DNA from: Hymenobacter sedentarius
Lineage (GTDB): Bacteria > Bacteroidota > Bacteroidia > Cytophagales > Hymenobacteraceae
DNA: 64,000 bases
Reading direction: 5' to 3'
Assembly (NCBI RefSeq): GCF_001507645.1
Contig: NZ_CP013909.1
Span: forward strand, 2,728,001-2,792,000
Below the pieces are notes generated by a model that was not told the DNA's origin, did not search any database, and was given only the letters and a program-made list of their open reading frames with translations. Below, in pieces: positions 26,887 through 35,067 of this stretch; the first letter of the stretch is position 1, and every line of letters starts with the position of its first letter. The translations under genes were made by a program, and so were the position numbers.

Positions 26887-28548
26887 TTACTCCAGCTTGT
26901 ACCACTCCAGCAGCCGCAACAGCACGCCGTTGGTCCAGCCGAAGCCGTCCTGCAAGGGGTACTCGCCGCCCCCGGCGGGCCGGTTTGGGTTCACCACGTC
27001 GTATTTCTCTAACAGCTTCCCGGTCTGGGTGAACACGCGGCGGTTGAGCCCAACCCAGCGGCGGGCTACGGTGTCGGCCAGGGGCAGCTGCTGATACCGC
27101 CGCAGCCCTTCGATGGCCAAGTACTCCAATGGGGCCCAGCCATTGGGCGCATCCCACTGCTGGCCGGTTTTGCTCAGGGTGGTGACCAGCCCACCGGGAC
27201 GGAGAAAATTACCTTTCAGCTCCTTGGCCACCCGGGTAGCCTGAGCCGGCGTAGCCAGCCCAAAGGCCAGCGGGTACACCCCCGCCAGCGTGCGCACCGC
27301 CGAGCGCTGGCGCTTAGCCCAATTGTAGTCCTGAAACCAGCCCAATTTGCTGTCCCAGCACAAGGCCAGGAGCGCGGCCCGACGTCGGGTGGCTTTGGCG
27401 GTATAGTCGCGGGCTTGCACGGGCTGGCCCGCCACGCGGCAAGCTTCGGCTAGGGTTTGCTCCATTTGGTAGAGCAGGCAGTTGAGGTCCACGGGCACGA
27501 GGTCGGTGGTTTGGATGGTGGCCAGCCCACCGCCAGGCTGGAACCAGCGGCTGCTGAAATCCCAGCCGGATGCGGCCGCGGCGCGCACGTTGCGGTAGAA
27601 CTTGGCCGGCGCCTGCTTGCTGAGCTTGGCGGCTTTCACGTCTTCGGCATAAGATTCTTCGCGGGGCTGCGTGCTTTCGTCCCAATACCGGTTGAGCACG
27701 GCGCCGCTGGGCAGGCGCACCACGCGGTGGGCGGCGGTGCCGGGCGCCAGCTGTTCGGCCCCGAGCATCCAGTACTTATACTCGCGCTCCAGGGCCGCGC
27801 GGTAGCGTAGTAGCATCCCGTTGCCCTGGTCCTTGGCAATCAGGTTGACCATGCTGGCAAAAAACGGCGGCTGCGAACGGGTGAGGTAGTAGCTGCGGGT
27901 GCCGTTAGGCACGAAGCCGTAGCGGCTTATCAGGAACGCAAAATTGTCGGTAAGGTCGTGTAGAAGCTGCCCTTTTCCGGCTTCGGCCAAGCCCAGCATT
28001 GTGAAGTAGGTATCCCAGTAATACATCTCGCGGAAGCGGCCCCCGGGCACGATGTAGGGTTTCGGGAGCGGCAGCAGGGAGCGGAAAGCAGCCAGCGAAT
28101 CGTTGGGGTCGGCGGGAGGGGCGGCGGGCCGGGCCAGCACCGTCCAGAGCGTATCGAGCTGGTGCCGCAGGCCAGCCTGGACATTGCTGCGGAAAGTGGC
28201 TACGCTATCGGTTGGCAGCACGAAGTGCGTTTCCACAAACGCCTTGAGCTGAAAGCCGGGCTTGCTTTTCTCGCGTTGCCACGCGGCCAGTATGGTGGCC
28301 GGGCGCTGCCGAGGCGCCGCATCAACGAAGGTTTTGCCGTCGCGGAAAATCCGGCCCAACTGCACGGCCTCAAACAGGCCCGGAAACAACTGCCGAGGCG
28401 ATGCTGGCTTGGGTACCGTGGCCGGAGCCGCCGCTTCTGCCACGGGTTTTGGCACCGTCTTGGGCGTCGCCGTTTCGGTTTGCGCGCGGCCAGCCAGCGG
28501 CAGAATACTTAGAAACCCGAGCAACCAGCCGAATAATTTTGTGCGCAT
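26887..28548 (-). CDS. treA: Trehalase (glycoside hydrolase family 37)
   Basis: The protein has 553 residues, the usual size of periplasmic trehalase, which splits trehalose to two glucose. Both family signatures are present: PGGRFREMYYWDTYF and QWDAPNGWAPLEY. The signal peptide (LFGWLLGFLSILPLAGRAQ) indicates export. A Pro/Ala-rich linker of about 30 residues follows it. The C-terminal motif GGGEYPLQDGFGWTNGV is also typical. The gene is convergent with the second SusC/SusD operon and separated from it by a terminator and a palindromic element, so it is not co-transcribed with it. Confidence 0.95.
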   Translation of the reverse strand: MRTKLFGWLLGFLSILPLAGRAQTETATPKTVPKPVAEAAAPATVPKPASPRQLFPGLFEAVQLGRIFRDGKTFVDAAPRQRPATILAAWQREKSKPGFQLKAFVETHFVLPTDSVATFRSNVQAGLRHQLDTLWTVLARPAAPPADPNDSLAAFRSLLPLPKPYIVPGGRFREMYYWDTYFTMLGLAEAGKGQLLHDLTDNFAFLISRYGFVPNGTRSYYLTRSQPPFFASMVNLIAKDQGNGMLLRYRAALEREYKYWMLGAEQLAPGTAAHRVVRLPSGAVLNRYWDESTQPREESYAEDVKAAKLSKQAPAKFYRNVRAAAASGWDFSSRWFQPGGGLATIQTTDLVPVDLNCLLYQMEQTLAEACRVAGQPVQARDYTAKATRRRAALLALCWDSKLGWFQDYNWAKRQRSAVRTLAGVYPLAFGLATPAQATRVAKELKGNFLRPGGLVTTLSKTGQQWDAPNGWAPLEYLAIEGLRRYQQLPLADTVARRWVGLNRRVFTQTGKLLEKYDVVNPNRPAGGGEYPLQDGFGWTNGVLLRLLEWYKLE

Positions 28549-28733
28549 TGATGATGTTATAGGTTATTACAAACGCTGCAGGCGCGGCCTTGATATGTCT
28601 TCTACAGCAGCATATAAATGGGTACGAATTCCCGGCAAAAAGAATATACTTTTCTTGGTGCTGGTTGGGCTAAGTATCAATTTGGGCGTGGCAGCAGCAA
28701 CGCTCTCAGGAAACTAGCTCAATAAAAAACGTC

Positions 28734-28857
28734 ATGCGGATTGCTGCGCAGCAGTTCGCTCGCGCCTCTTGTCATGCAGAGCGCAGCGAAGCAACTTATC
28801 AGGTGCGAACGAGTCGTCCAACGGTGATAAGATGCTTCGCTGCGCTCTGCATGACAG
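28734..28857. repeat. Composite GTCATGC palindromic element, copy 1
   Basis: The arms GTCATGCAGAGCGCAGCGAA (from 28771) and TTCGCTGCGCTCTGCATGAC (to 28855) are inverted repeats that extend to CTTATC/GATAAG. A third, partly related arm starts at 28734 (GTCATGCGGATTGCTGCGCA) and is joined by TCGCTCGCGCCTCTT. A second copy with the same three-arm plan in opposite order lies at 34876-34996. Confidence 0.85.
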
Positions 28858-28983
28858 CCGATTTAATTCCTGCCCCGAGTGTGATGCTTGGCTACGCCGA
28901 CCTTCGATTTATTCTGCTTGGCTTCGCCGGCCGTCGCTTCTAGTTATCCCTCAGGTGATGAATTCAAGCGCACACAATCCACC

Positions 28984-29020
28984 AAAAAAGAGGCTTTCCA
29001 TATTGGAAAGCCTCTTTTTT
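28984..29020. terminator. Bidirectional hairpin terminator
   Basis: AAAAAAGAGGCTTTCCA and TGGAAAGCCTCTTTTTT form a perfect stem with a 3-nt loop. It lies 12 bp after the stop of the minus-strand GHL10 gene. Confidence 0.9.
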
Positions 29021-29031
29021 GCTTTTAAAAA

Positions 29032-30852
29032 TCAATTCCCAAACAGCTTCGCGAAGAAGCCGCGCCGCTTAGGCTTCTCTTTAACTTTCATCTTGACTTT
29101 GGTGAATGGCGTTGAGGCTTCCGGGCTTTCGTTCGGGCCATTGGGCCGGAGCACGATGCGCGGCTGCGGGCGGCTCGCCCCCGGCTGCGCGGCCACGGTG
29201 GCGGGCCGGGCGCCGGTGCTGGTGGCGCCGGCGGGGGCTTGGCCCTGGGCTATTTCGGTTGATTGCAGCCCCATGGTGATGACGCGCATGGGCCGGCTTT
29301 CGTTGTGCAGGCGGTCTACTGCCGTCACGTAATAGGCGTAGGCCTGGCCGGGCACGGCGGCCGTGTCCACGAAGGTGGCGGGGAAGCCGGGGGCGGGGCG
29401 GGGCAGCGCCAGGATGCGGCGCGGGTCGTTGGGCGTCGAGCGCTCGTTGGCTTCGAAGCGGTAGAGAACGTAGTACGTCGCCACGTCGCCATCGGGGGCG
29501 GCGGGGCCGGGCTGCCAGTTCAGGGTCACGTAGTGGCTGAGGCGGCGCAGCGTCAGGTTGGCCACGGGCAGGGGCGGCACGGCATCCATCCAGGGCATGG
29601 GGGGCACCAGCGCCGGGTAGCGGAACAGGTTTTGGCGCAGCGAATCGGTGGTGTGCAGTGGGTTGGCCAGGAGCGACTTGGCCGAGAAAAACACGCTGCC
29701 GGGCGCCTCGCCATCATACGAGCGGTTGAGCCGAATCTGGCGGGGCAGCTCCCGCGGGTTGCGCCAGGTGGTATCGGAGCGCGTGCTTTCCAGCATGCGG
29801 TAGGTGCCGTGGCCGATGTAGAGGTGCCGGTCGAAGTGATTGCGCGTCCACCACTCCAGCAGGATGGGGTAGGGCACGAGGCGAAAATTGGAGCTCCAGT
29901 ACAGCTGCGGCACGATGTAGTCAATCCAGCCTTTTTCCAGCCACAGGCGGGAGTCGGCGTACAGATTGGAAAAAGACGGCTGCCCGGCGCGGGTGTCGGA
30001 GCCCAGCGGGTCGGCCGATTTGTTCATCCACACGCCAAAGGGCGAAATGCCGAATTTTACCCAGCGCTTGGCCAGCCGGATGCTGTCGTGCAGGTCGTGA
30101 ATCAGCACGTTCACGTTGTTGCGGCGCCAGTCGGCCAGCTTCTCAAAGTGGTCGGGGTTAAAGTCGCGGAAGGCAGCTTCGTCGTGAAACACCTGGCCCG
30201 GCTCGGGGTACGGGTAGAAATAGTCGTCGAAGTGAACGGCGTCGATGTCGTAGCGCCGCACCACGTCGAGAATCACGCGGGTGATGTGGGCGCGCACTTC
30301 GGGCAGGCCCGGATTGTACAGCAGCTGCCCGCCGTAGCGCAGAAACCACTGCGGGTGCTGGCGATAGGGGTGGTTGGGCGCGAGGCGGCGCGTCACCGAG
30401 TCCATGGTGGCGCGGTAGGGGTTGAACCAGGCGTGAAACTCCATGCCGCGCCGGTGCGCTTCGGTGATGAGGAAAGGCAGGGGGTCGTCGCCCCCGGCGG
30501 GGGCCTTGCCCTGCACCCCGGTGAGCCACTTGCTCCAGGGCTCTAAAGTCGACTTATAGAAGGCATCCGAAGCGGGCCGGATTTGTACAAACACGGCGTT
30601 GATGCCAGCACGCTGGCCAGCGTCGAGCAGGCGGCGGTAGTCGCGGCGGTACTGCTCCGGGGCCTGGCCGCGCTGGTTGGGCCAGTCTATGTTTTCGACC
30701 GTGGCAATCCACATGCCGCGCAGCTCGTGCTTGGGCGGCGGGGTATCGGTGGAGTCGGCAGAGATTCGGGCCTGCGCCGGAGCGCCCAAACTGCTCCAAG
30801 CAATGGCAAATAGAAAAAACAGGAAACGGCCAGCGTGGAAAGAACGGAGCAT
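29032..30852 (-). CDS. Glycosyl hydrolase-like 10 (GHL10/DUF187) family protein
   Basis: The protein has 606 residues. After a signal peptide (FLFFLFAIAWSSLGAPAQA) the GHL10 domain spans about residues 35-400. Its signatures are ELRGMWIATVENIDWPNQ, YRRLLDAGQRAGINAVFVQI, FHAWFNPYRATMDS, VHFDDYFYPYP and SPFGVWMNKSADPLGSDT. The fold is a TIM barrel and the family is thought to act on glycans, possibly peptidoglycan; this is not proven for this member. A fibronectin type III-like segment follows (PVANLTLRRLSHYVTLNW), then a basic tail of about 100 residues ending in KPKRRGFFAKLFGN. The strand and position give no operon partner. Confidence 0.9.
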   Translation of the reverse strand: MLRSFHAGRFLFFLFAIAWSSLGAPAQARISADSTDTPPPKHELRGMWIATVENIDWPNQRGQAPEQYRRDYRRLLDAGQRAGINAVFVQIRPASDAFYKSTLEPWSKWLTGVQGKAPAGGDDPLPFLITEAHRRGMEFHAWFNPYRATMDSVTRRLAPNHPYRQHPQWFLRYGGQLLYNPGLPEVRAHITRVILDVVRRYDIDAVHFDDYFYPYPEPGQVFHDEAAFRDFNPDHFEKLADWRRNNVNVLIHDLHDSIRLAKRWVKFGISPFGVWMNKSADPLGSDTRAGQPSFSNLYADSRLWLEKGWIDYIVPQLYWSSNFRLVPYPILLEWWTRNHFDRHLYIGHGTYRMLESTRSDTTWRNPRELPRQIRLNRSYDGEAPGSVFFSAKSLLANPLHTTDSLRQNLFRYPALVPPMPWMDAVPPLPVANLTLRRLSHYVTLNWQPGPAAPDGDVATYYVLYRFEANERSTPNDPRRILALPRPAPGFPATFVDTAAVPGQAYAYYVTAVDRLHNESRPMRVITMGLQSTEIAQGQAPAGATSTGARPATVAAQPGASRPQPRIVLRPNGPNESPEASTPFTKVKMKVKEKPKRRGFFAKLFGN

Positions 30853-30943
30853 TAATCAGATATCAACAGCACGAATAAGTGCTGCAAATTACGGAGCACA
30901 CCAGTAGCATATAGTCTGACAACGCAAGTTGGCCGAGCCTATT

Positions 30944-31024
30944 GCGCAAAAAGCAGGCAGAAGCGAGCAGCCCCGGCCGGGTTGGGCCACGTGGTACTGC
31001 TTGCTTCCGCCTGCGTTTTGCGGG
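30944..31024. terminator. Long inverted repeat, probable terminator
   Basis: GCGCAAAAAGCAGGCAGAAG (from 30944) is complementary to CTTCCGCCTGCGTTTTGCG (to about 31022), with inner pairing of GAGCAG and CTGCTT. It lies 12 bp after the stop of the minus-strand gene at 31037-31309, and that strand has CTGCTTTTTGCG at the end of the stem. Confidence 0.6.
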
Positions 31025-31036
31025 TTGTTCTTTAAC

Positions 31037-31309
31037 TCAGGAGCCGGTCAGCTCGGTATCGGTCTGGGGCTGTTCAGGGCCGCCTTCGAGGCCATTGGTC
31101 TGGCTGGCGTTGCCGTAGTCGCCGCGGATGCCTGCGCCGTCGCCCATGTTTTCCTGGGTGCTCTTGGGGATAGCGCCGTCCTGGGCAGTGCCGGCTTCGG
31201 GGTTGCCGGTGGCGTTCTGGTCGGTGTCGGTGCCTTGCGAAGTGGTTTGGCCGCCGGTGCTGGCTTGGTCAGGACGCGGGTCGGTGGGGGTGGGCTCGGG
31301 AATGGGCAT
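31037..31309 (-). CDS. Small hydrophilic protein of unknown function
   Basis: With the start at 31309 the protein has 90 residues and begins MPIPEPTPTDPRPDQ. A longer frame from 31429 adds a basic stretch without support. The sequence is rich in Pro, Thr, Gln, Gly and Asp (TGGQTTSQGTDTDQNATG) and looks intrinsically disordered. There is no signal peptide or membrane segment. No family was recognised. It is divergent from the gene at 31455 and followed by a long inverted repeat. Confidence 0.55.
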   Translation of the reverse strand: MPIPEPTPTDPRPDQASTGGQTTSQGTDTDQNATGNPEAGTAQDGAIPKSTQENMGDGAGIRGDYGNASQTNGLEGGPEQPQTDTELTGS

Positions 31310-31454
31310 GGCTAGGAGAAAATGAAAGATTAATTGGGGCGCGGTGGCCCTGGGAGAAGGTTTACGGCGGCGGGGCTCAACGGTTGGGAATGGCTTATTG
31401 CCCGCCATTCGCCAACTTGCTGTCCGCATTCATTCCTCAGCCCCAACTACTGCC

Positions 31455-32288
31455 GTGTCCGAAACCGCTACCGACTTCTACCACAAGAAAACCGACGCCG
31501 AACTTCTGTTTTTCGTCGAGCACCCCGATTATTATCAGCCCAGCGTGGTAGATGCGGCACGGGGCGAATTGAAGCGCCGGGGCCTATTGCCCACCGTCAG
31601 CCCCGACACCCCGGCCTACGTACCAGTCGAGACTAAAGAAACCAGCTCCAAAACCGGCGCGGTGGTGCTGCTGGCGGCCGTGCTAGCCATTGGAGCGGGC
31701 ACGTTTCATTTCATCAAACAAAAAAATGATGCCGCGGCGGCAGCAAAGGCCGCGGCCGCTCGCGTGCCCCACACCGCGCCCCAGCTCACGGAAGTAGCCA
31801 CCTCCGTGATTCCCAGCTACGAGGGCGTGGTGGCTGGCTGCGTAGAGCAGCAGCTGAAGCGAATGCCCGCTGCCGAAAAGGCCGATGCCAAGCACCTGCG
31901 CCAGTTCCGAGAGCTGGCCAAACGCTTTTGGAGCGCCAATGCCCAGACCGAGTACCTCACCAACCAAGCCGAAGCCGCCAAGGCCGGACCCATGTTTGCC
32001 GACCAGGCCTTGGTGGTGCGCGAAACGTGGCGCGCCTGGAACCACGCCGCCGTTTATTCCTACGGCTTCCGGCCCGCCATGCAAAGCCAGTATGACCTCA
32101 TGGCCAAGGCCGCCAGCAGCCAGCAGCACATTCTGGACAATTTGCCGGACCTGCTGCCCGGGCGCAAATTTTTGACCGATAAAGAAATGGTAAGCCGCAC
32201 GGCCGAAGTGCAGGACATTTTGGGCGGCCTGGTGCGAGTGTCGCCAGTAACGGGCCGGGCCTACAAGCGCACGGTGCTCAAAATGTAG
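31455..32288 (+). CDS. Membrane-anchored protein of unknown function with an AELL...RRGLLP N-terminal module
   Basis: With a GTG start at 31455 the protein has 277 residues. Residues 12-48 (KTDAELLFFVEHPDYYQPS... to RRGLLP) form a short helical module that is also at the N-terminus of the downstream rhomboid protease. A single membrane segment follows (TGAVVLLAAVLAIGAGTFHF, about residues 70-90), then an Ala/Lys-rich stretch and a helical C-terminal domain (CVEQQLKRMPAAEKADAKHL) of about 180 residues. No named family was recognised. The rhomboid gene begins 132 bp downstream on the same strand, so the two proteins may meet at the membrane through the shared module. Confidence 0.7.
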   Translation: MSETATDFYHKKTDAELLFFVEHPDYYQPSVVDAARGELKRRGLLPTVSPDTPAYVPVETKETSSKTGAVVLLAAVLAIGAGTFHFIKQKNDAAAAAKAAAARVPHTAPQLTEVATSVIPSYEGVVAGCVEQQLKRMPAAEKADAKHLRQFRELAKRFWSANAQTEYLTNQAEAAKAGPMFADQALVVRETWRAWNHAAVYSYGFRPAMQSQYDLMAKAASSQQHILDNLPDLLPGRKFLTDKEMVSRTAEVQDILGGLVRVSPVTGRAYKRTVLKM

Positions 32289-32420
32289 CCGCTGCCATGG
32301 CAATGCGCGGCTTCGGTTGTTACTTAGTTGAGGCGGCAAGGGTAAGGACGCGGGCGCTACCGCCACCTGGCAAAGTGGCCGATTGGCAAGGTGGCGTGCT
32401 CCTTGCCGCGGCAAGTACAT

Positions 32421-33293
32421 ATGGAAGCACCTGACCCCGACAACGGCGCCTCGGCCGCCAGTTCCACGGCCGCGCTGGCCGCTCAGCTCTTCGCCCAAAA
32501 GCCCGAAGCCGAGCTGCTGTACCTGGCCCAGAATGCGGCCCGCTACCCGCCAGCCGTGGGGGCCGCTGCCGTGGCCGAGCTGGAGCGCCGGGGCCTGCTG
32601 CCCGCCCCCGGCCAGCCAGCCCCACCACCGCCCGCCGAGCCTCAGGAAACGTGGGCCGAGCTGATTGGGCACTTGTTCAAGGGGCTGTTCATTCCCTCGC
32701 GCCGCTTCTTGGCCACCCCAATTCTGCTCGACCTCAACCTACTGGTCTTCGGCCTGATGGTGCTCAACGGCGTGTCGGCTTCCAGCCCATCGGGGCATCA
32801 GCTCATGCGCTGGGGTTCTAATGTATCCGGCCTCACACTGAACGGCGAGCCGTGGCGGCTGCTCACTTGCTTGTTCATTCACGCCGGCCTCTCGCATTTG
32901 CTCCTGAACATGTTTTCGCTATGGCTGCTGGGCCTCTTGGTAGAAGACCGGGTGGGGCCGGTGCGGCTGGTGCTGGTCTACCTGGCCAGTGGCGTGGGTG
33001 GTGGGCTGGCAAGCCTCTGGTGGCATGTTTATGGCATTAACTCCGTAGGGGCGAGTGGGGCCATTTTCGGCCTCTATGGCTTTCTGCTCACCTTGCTGGT
33101 GAGCAAAAGGCTGGTGCTCGACAAGTCCGACCGCCGCGCCATGCTGGGGCTGGTAATCTACTTGGTCCTCAGTAACCTACTTTCGGGCCTGACCGGCAAC
33201 ATCGACAACGCGGCCCACATCGGTGGCTTGCTCACCGGCTTGGTTGTGGCCGGGCCGCTGGCGCTAGCCGGGCTCAAGAAAACTCTGCCTTAA
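32421..33293 (+). CDS. Rhomboid-family intramembrane serine protease
   Basis: With the start at 32421 the protein has 290 residues. Residues of about 27-63 hold the AELLYLAQNAARYPP...RRGLLP module shared with the gene upstream. The rhomboid core follows with HAGLSHLLLNMFSLWLLG, the catalytic Ser in VGASGAIFGLYGF and the catalytic His in NAAHIGGLLTGLV, within about six to seven hydrophobic segments. Rhomboids cleave membrane-spanning substrates inside the lipid bilayer. The substrate is unknown. The cytoplasmic N-terminal module may recruit partners; the neighbouring protein with the same module is the obvious candidate. Confidence 0.93.
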   Translation: MEAPDPDNGASAASSTAALAAQLFAQKPEAELLYLAQNAARYPPAVGAAAVAELERRGLLPAPGQPAPPPPAEPQETWAELIGHLFKGLFIPSRRFLATPILLDLNLLVFGLMVLNGVSASSPSGHQLMRWGSNVSGLTLNGEPWRLLTCLFIHAGLSHLLLNMFSLWLLGLLVEDRVGPVRLVLVYLASGVGGGLASLWWHVYGINSVGASGAIFGLYGFLLTLLVSKRLVLDKSDRRAMLGLVIYLVLSNLLSGLTGNIDNAAHIGGLLTGLVVAGPLALAGLKKTLP

Positions 33294-33415
33294 GCTTTCG
33301 GCCGGGGCAGCTGCCGAGGTATGCATTCCGCTTTGCGCGGCGATAAACAATGCGGTGCTTAACGCATTACAATGCCGCACTGTCCATCAAAACCTTTCTA
33401 ACCCAAAACCCACCC

Positions 33416-34426
33416 ATGCAAGCATTGCAGCTCGACGCCATCAACCAATCCGCCGCCGTCCGCGATATTCCGACGCCCACTCCCGCCGCTGGCGAAATAC
33501 TGGTGAAGCTACACGCCGCCGCGCTCAACCACCGCGATGTCTGGATTCAAAAGGGCCAATACGCGGGCCTGCGCTTGCCTTGCACCCTCGGGGCCGATGG
33601 CGCCGGCGAAGTAGCCGCCCATGGACCCGGGGTGCCCGCCGATGCCCCCACCGTGGGCAGCCGCGTGCTTATCAACCCCGGCCTGCGCTGGGGCGACAAC
33701 CCCCGCGCCCAGGCCAAAGACTTTGTGGTGCTGGGTATGCCCGACCCCGGCACGTTTGCCGAGTACATCACGCTGCCGGCGCGCTACATCCGGCCGCTGC
33801 CCGCCCACCTGAGCTTTGAGCAGGGCGCCGCGCTGCCCCTGGGCGGCCTTACGGCCTACCGCGCGGCCTTTACCAGGGCGCAGGTGCAGCCCGGCGAGCG
33901 GGTGCTGGTAACGGGCGTTGGCGGCGGGGTGGCCTTGCTGGCAGCCCAGTTCTGCGCAGCCCGCGGCGCCGAGGTCTGGGTGACTTCCAGCTCCGACGAG
34001 AAGCTGGCCCGGGCGCAGGCGCTGGGAGCCAAGGGCGGCATCAACTACAACGCCGACAACTGGGTGAAAACCCTCGTGCAGCAAGCCGATGGCCCGTTCG
34101 ATGTCATCATCGACAGCGCCGCTGGAGCTCCGTTCAACTCCCTGCTGGATGCCGCTGTGCCGGGTGGCCGCATTGTGTTCTATGGCGGCACCTTGGGCAC
34201 CATCCCCCAGCTACCGCCGGCCAAGGTGTTCTGGAAGCAGCTCAGTATCCTCGGCTCCACCATGGGCACCGAGCAGGACTTTGAGGATATGCTGCAGCTC
34301 GTAACCGAGAAAAGTATAATTCCCGTGGTAGACGAAGTATTCCCGCTGGCCGAGGGCGAAGCCGCCCTGCGCCGCCTCGATGCCGGCGCGCAGTTTGGCA
34401 AAGTGGTGCTGAAAATCAGCGAATAA
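33416..34426 (+). CDS. MDR-family NAD(P)-dependent alcohol dehydrogenase / quinone oxidoreductase-like
   Basis: With the start at 33416 the protein has 336 residues and begins MQALQLDAINQSAAVRD. The catalytic domain has AALNHRDVWIQKGQY and LGADGAGEVAAHGPG; the cofactor site is VLVTGVGGGVALLAAQFCAA (AxxGxGxxG-like). The usual cluster of four structural-zinc Cys is missing, so it may be a zinc-free quinone-oxidoreductase type enzyme. The physiological substrate cannot be read from the sequence. The gene is preceded by a 122-bp gap after the rhomboid gene and may have its own promoter. After the stop there are two direct repeats of AAATTGAGCTAAATA. Confidence 0.88.
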   Translation: MQALQLDAINQSAAVRDIPTPTPAAGEILVKLHAAALNHRDVWIQKGQYAGLRLPCTLGADGAGEVAAHGPGVPADAPTVGSRVLINPGLRWGDNPRAQAKDFVVLGMPDPGTFAEYITLPARYIRPLPAHLSFEQGAALPLGGLTAYRAAFTRAQVQPGERVLVTGVGGGVALLAAQFCAARGAEVWVTSSSDEKLARAQALGAKGGINYNADNWVKTLVQQADGPFDVIIDSAAGAPFNSLLDAAVPGGRIVFYGGTLGTIPQLPPAKVFWKQLSILGSTMGTEQDFEDMLQLVTEKSIIPVVDEVFPLAEGEAALRRLDAGAQFGKVVLKISE

Positions 34427-34435
34427 CAAAGCGGG

Positions 34436-34486
34436 AAATTGAGCTAAATAAGTCGTGTTTTTCCTGGCTTTAAATTGAGCTAAATA
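34436..34486 (+). repeat. Direct repeat of AAATTGAGCTAAATA
   Basis: The same 15-mer occurs at 34436-34450 and 34472-34486, just after the oxidoreductase stop. The core TTGAGCTAA recurs after several other genes in the window. Confidence 0.7.
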
Positions 34487-34569
34487 CTGCGTTAGATGGA
34501 ATGATAATGAGGAATTTGGGGTTAATAAAGCACGCCGTTATCCTCATTGATTTAGCCCAATTTTTCGTC

Positions 34570-34854
34570 ATGAAGTCTGCCGCCGAATACCTCGAAACCC
34601 ACGTTTTTGAAGCCCGCCGTCCGCGCCGAGAGTTGCAGCCCGTTGTGGCTTATGCCGACGCCGTGCAAGCCATTGAGCAAGCCCTGGCCGATGCTGAGAA
34701 ATACAAATATCTCCTGATGCGTGCCCTGCGCCGCCACGCCGACGAAACGGCGGCTACTGTCCCAGCTCAAGTCACTTGCACCGCTGCTTCTTTCTTTGCT
34801 AAAGGGGCGCCCGTGCTGCCCATTTACCCCAACCAAGAGCGCATGGCCGCTTAA
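34570..34854 (+). CDS. Small protein of unknown function
   Basis: With the start at 34570 the protein has 94 residues and begins MKSAAEYLETHVFEARRPRR. The upstream extension to 34501 runs through the repeat region and is unlikely. The N-terminal half is predicted to be mostly helical (ADAVQAIEQALADAEKYKYL), and the C-terminal half has no clear features. No signal peptide or membrane segment is present in this version. No family recognised. A palindromic element begins 22 bp after the stop. Confidence 0.6.
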   Translation: MKSAAEYLETHVFEARRPRRELQPVVAYADAVQAIEQALADAEKYKYLLMRALRRHADETAATVPAQVTCTAASFFAKGAPVLPIYPNQERMAA

Positions 34855-34875
34855 GTGATTTCGAATTTAAGCGTC

Positions 34876-34996
34876 TGTCATGCAGAGCGCAGCGAAGCAT
34901 CTTATCCGGTCAGTACGAATCGTTGAGCCATGAGAAGATGCTTCCTGCGTCAGCATGACAAGAGGCGCGAGCGAGATGCTGCGCTCTGCATGACAG
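34876..34996. repeat. Composite GTCATGC palindromic element, copy 2
   Basis: The arm TGTCATGCAGAGCGCAGCGA (from 34876) is followed by an inverted, shortened arm (GAAGATGCTTCCTGCGTCAG, to 34960) and then by AGAGGCGCGAGCGA and a further inverted arm ending CTGCATGACAG. It has the same parts as copy 1 at 28734-28857 in opposite order. Confidence 0.82.
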
Positions 34997-35015
34997 CCGA
35001 GTAGGTTATAAAACG

Positions 35016-35051
35016 AAGCCCCGGCTGCTTTTCGAAGTAGCCGGGGCTTTT
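35016..35051. terminator. Hairpin terminator
   Basis: AAGCCCCGGCT and AGCCGGGGCTTTT pair around a 12-nt loop. It ends the minus-strand gene at 35068-36459 and may also serve the small plus-strand gene upstream. Confidence 0.85.
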
Positions 35052-35067
35052 GTCTTATTGAGCCAGC

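Larger units (their letters stand above)
28549..29031. other. Gap of about 480 bp with repeats and a terminator, no gene
   Basis: The gap holds the palindromic element at 28734-28857 and the hairpin terminator at 28984-29020. Open frames here run through the repeats and have no coding character. The part nearest trehalase (28549-28700) should contain its promoter, but no box was recognised. Confidence 0.6.

Noticed and set aside
28769..29332. A 187-codon frame after the trehalase gene
   Set aside because: It runs through a palindromic element, a terminator and the end of the GHL10 gene in antisense.
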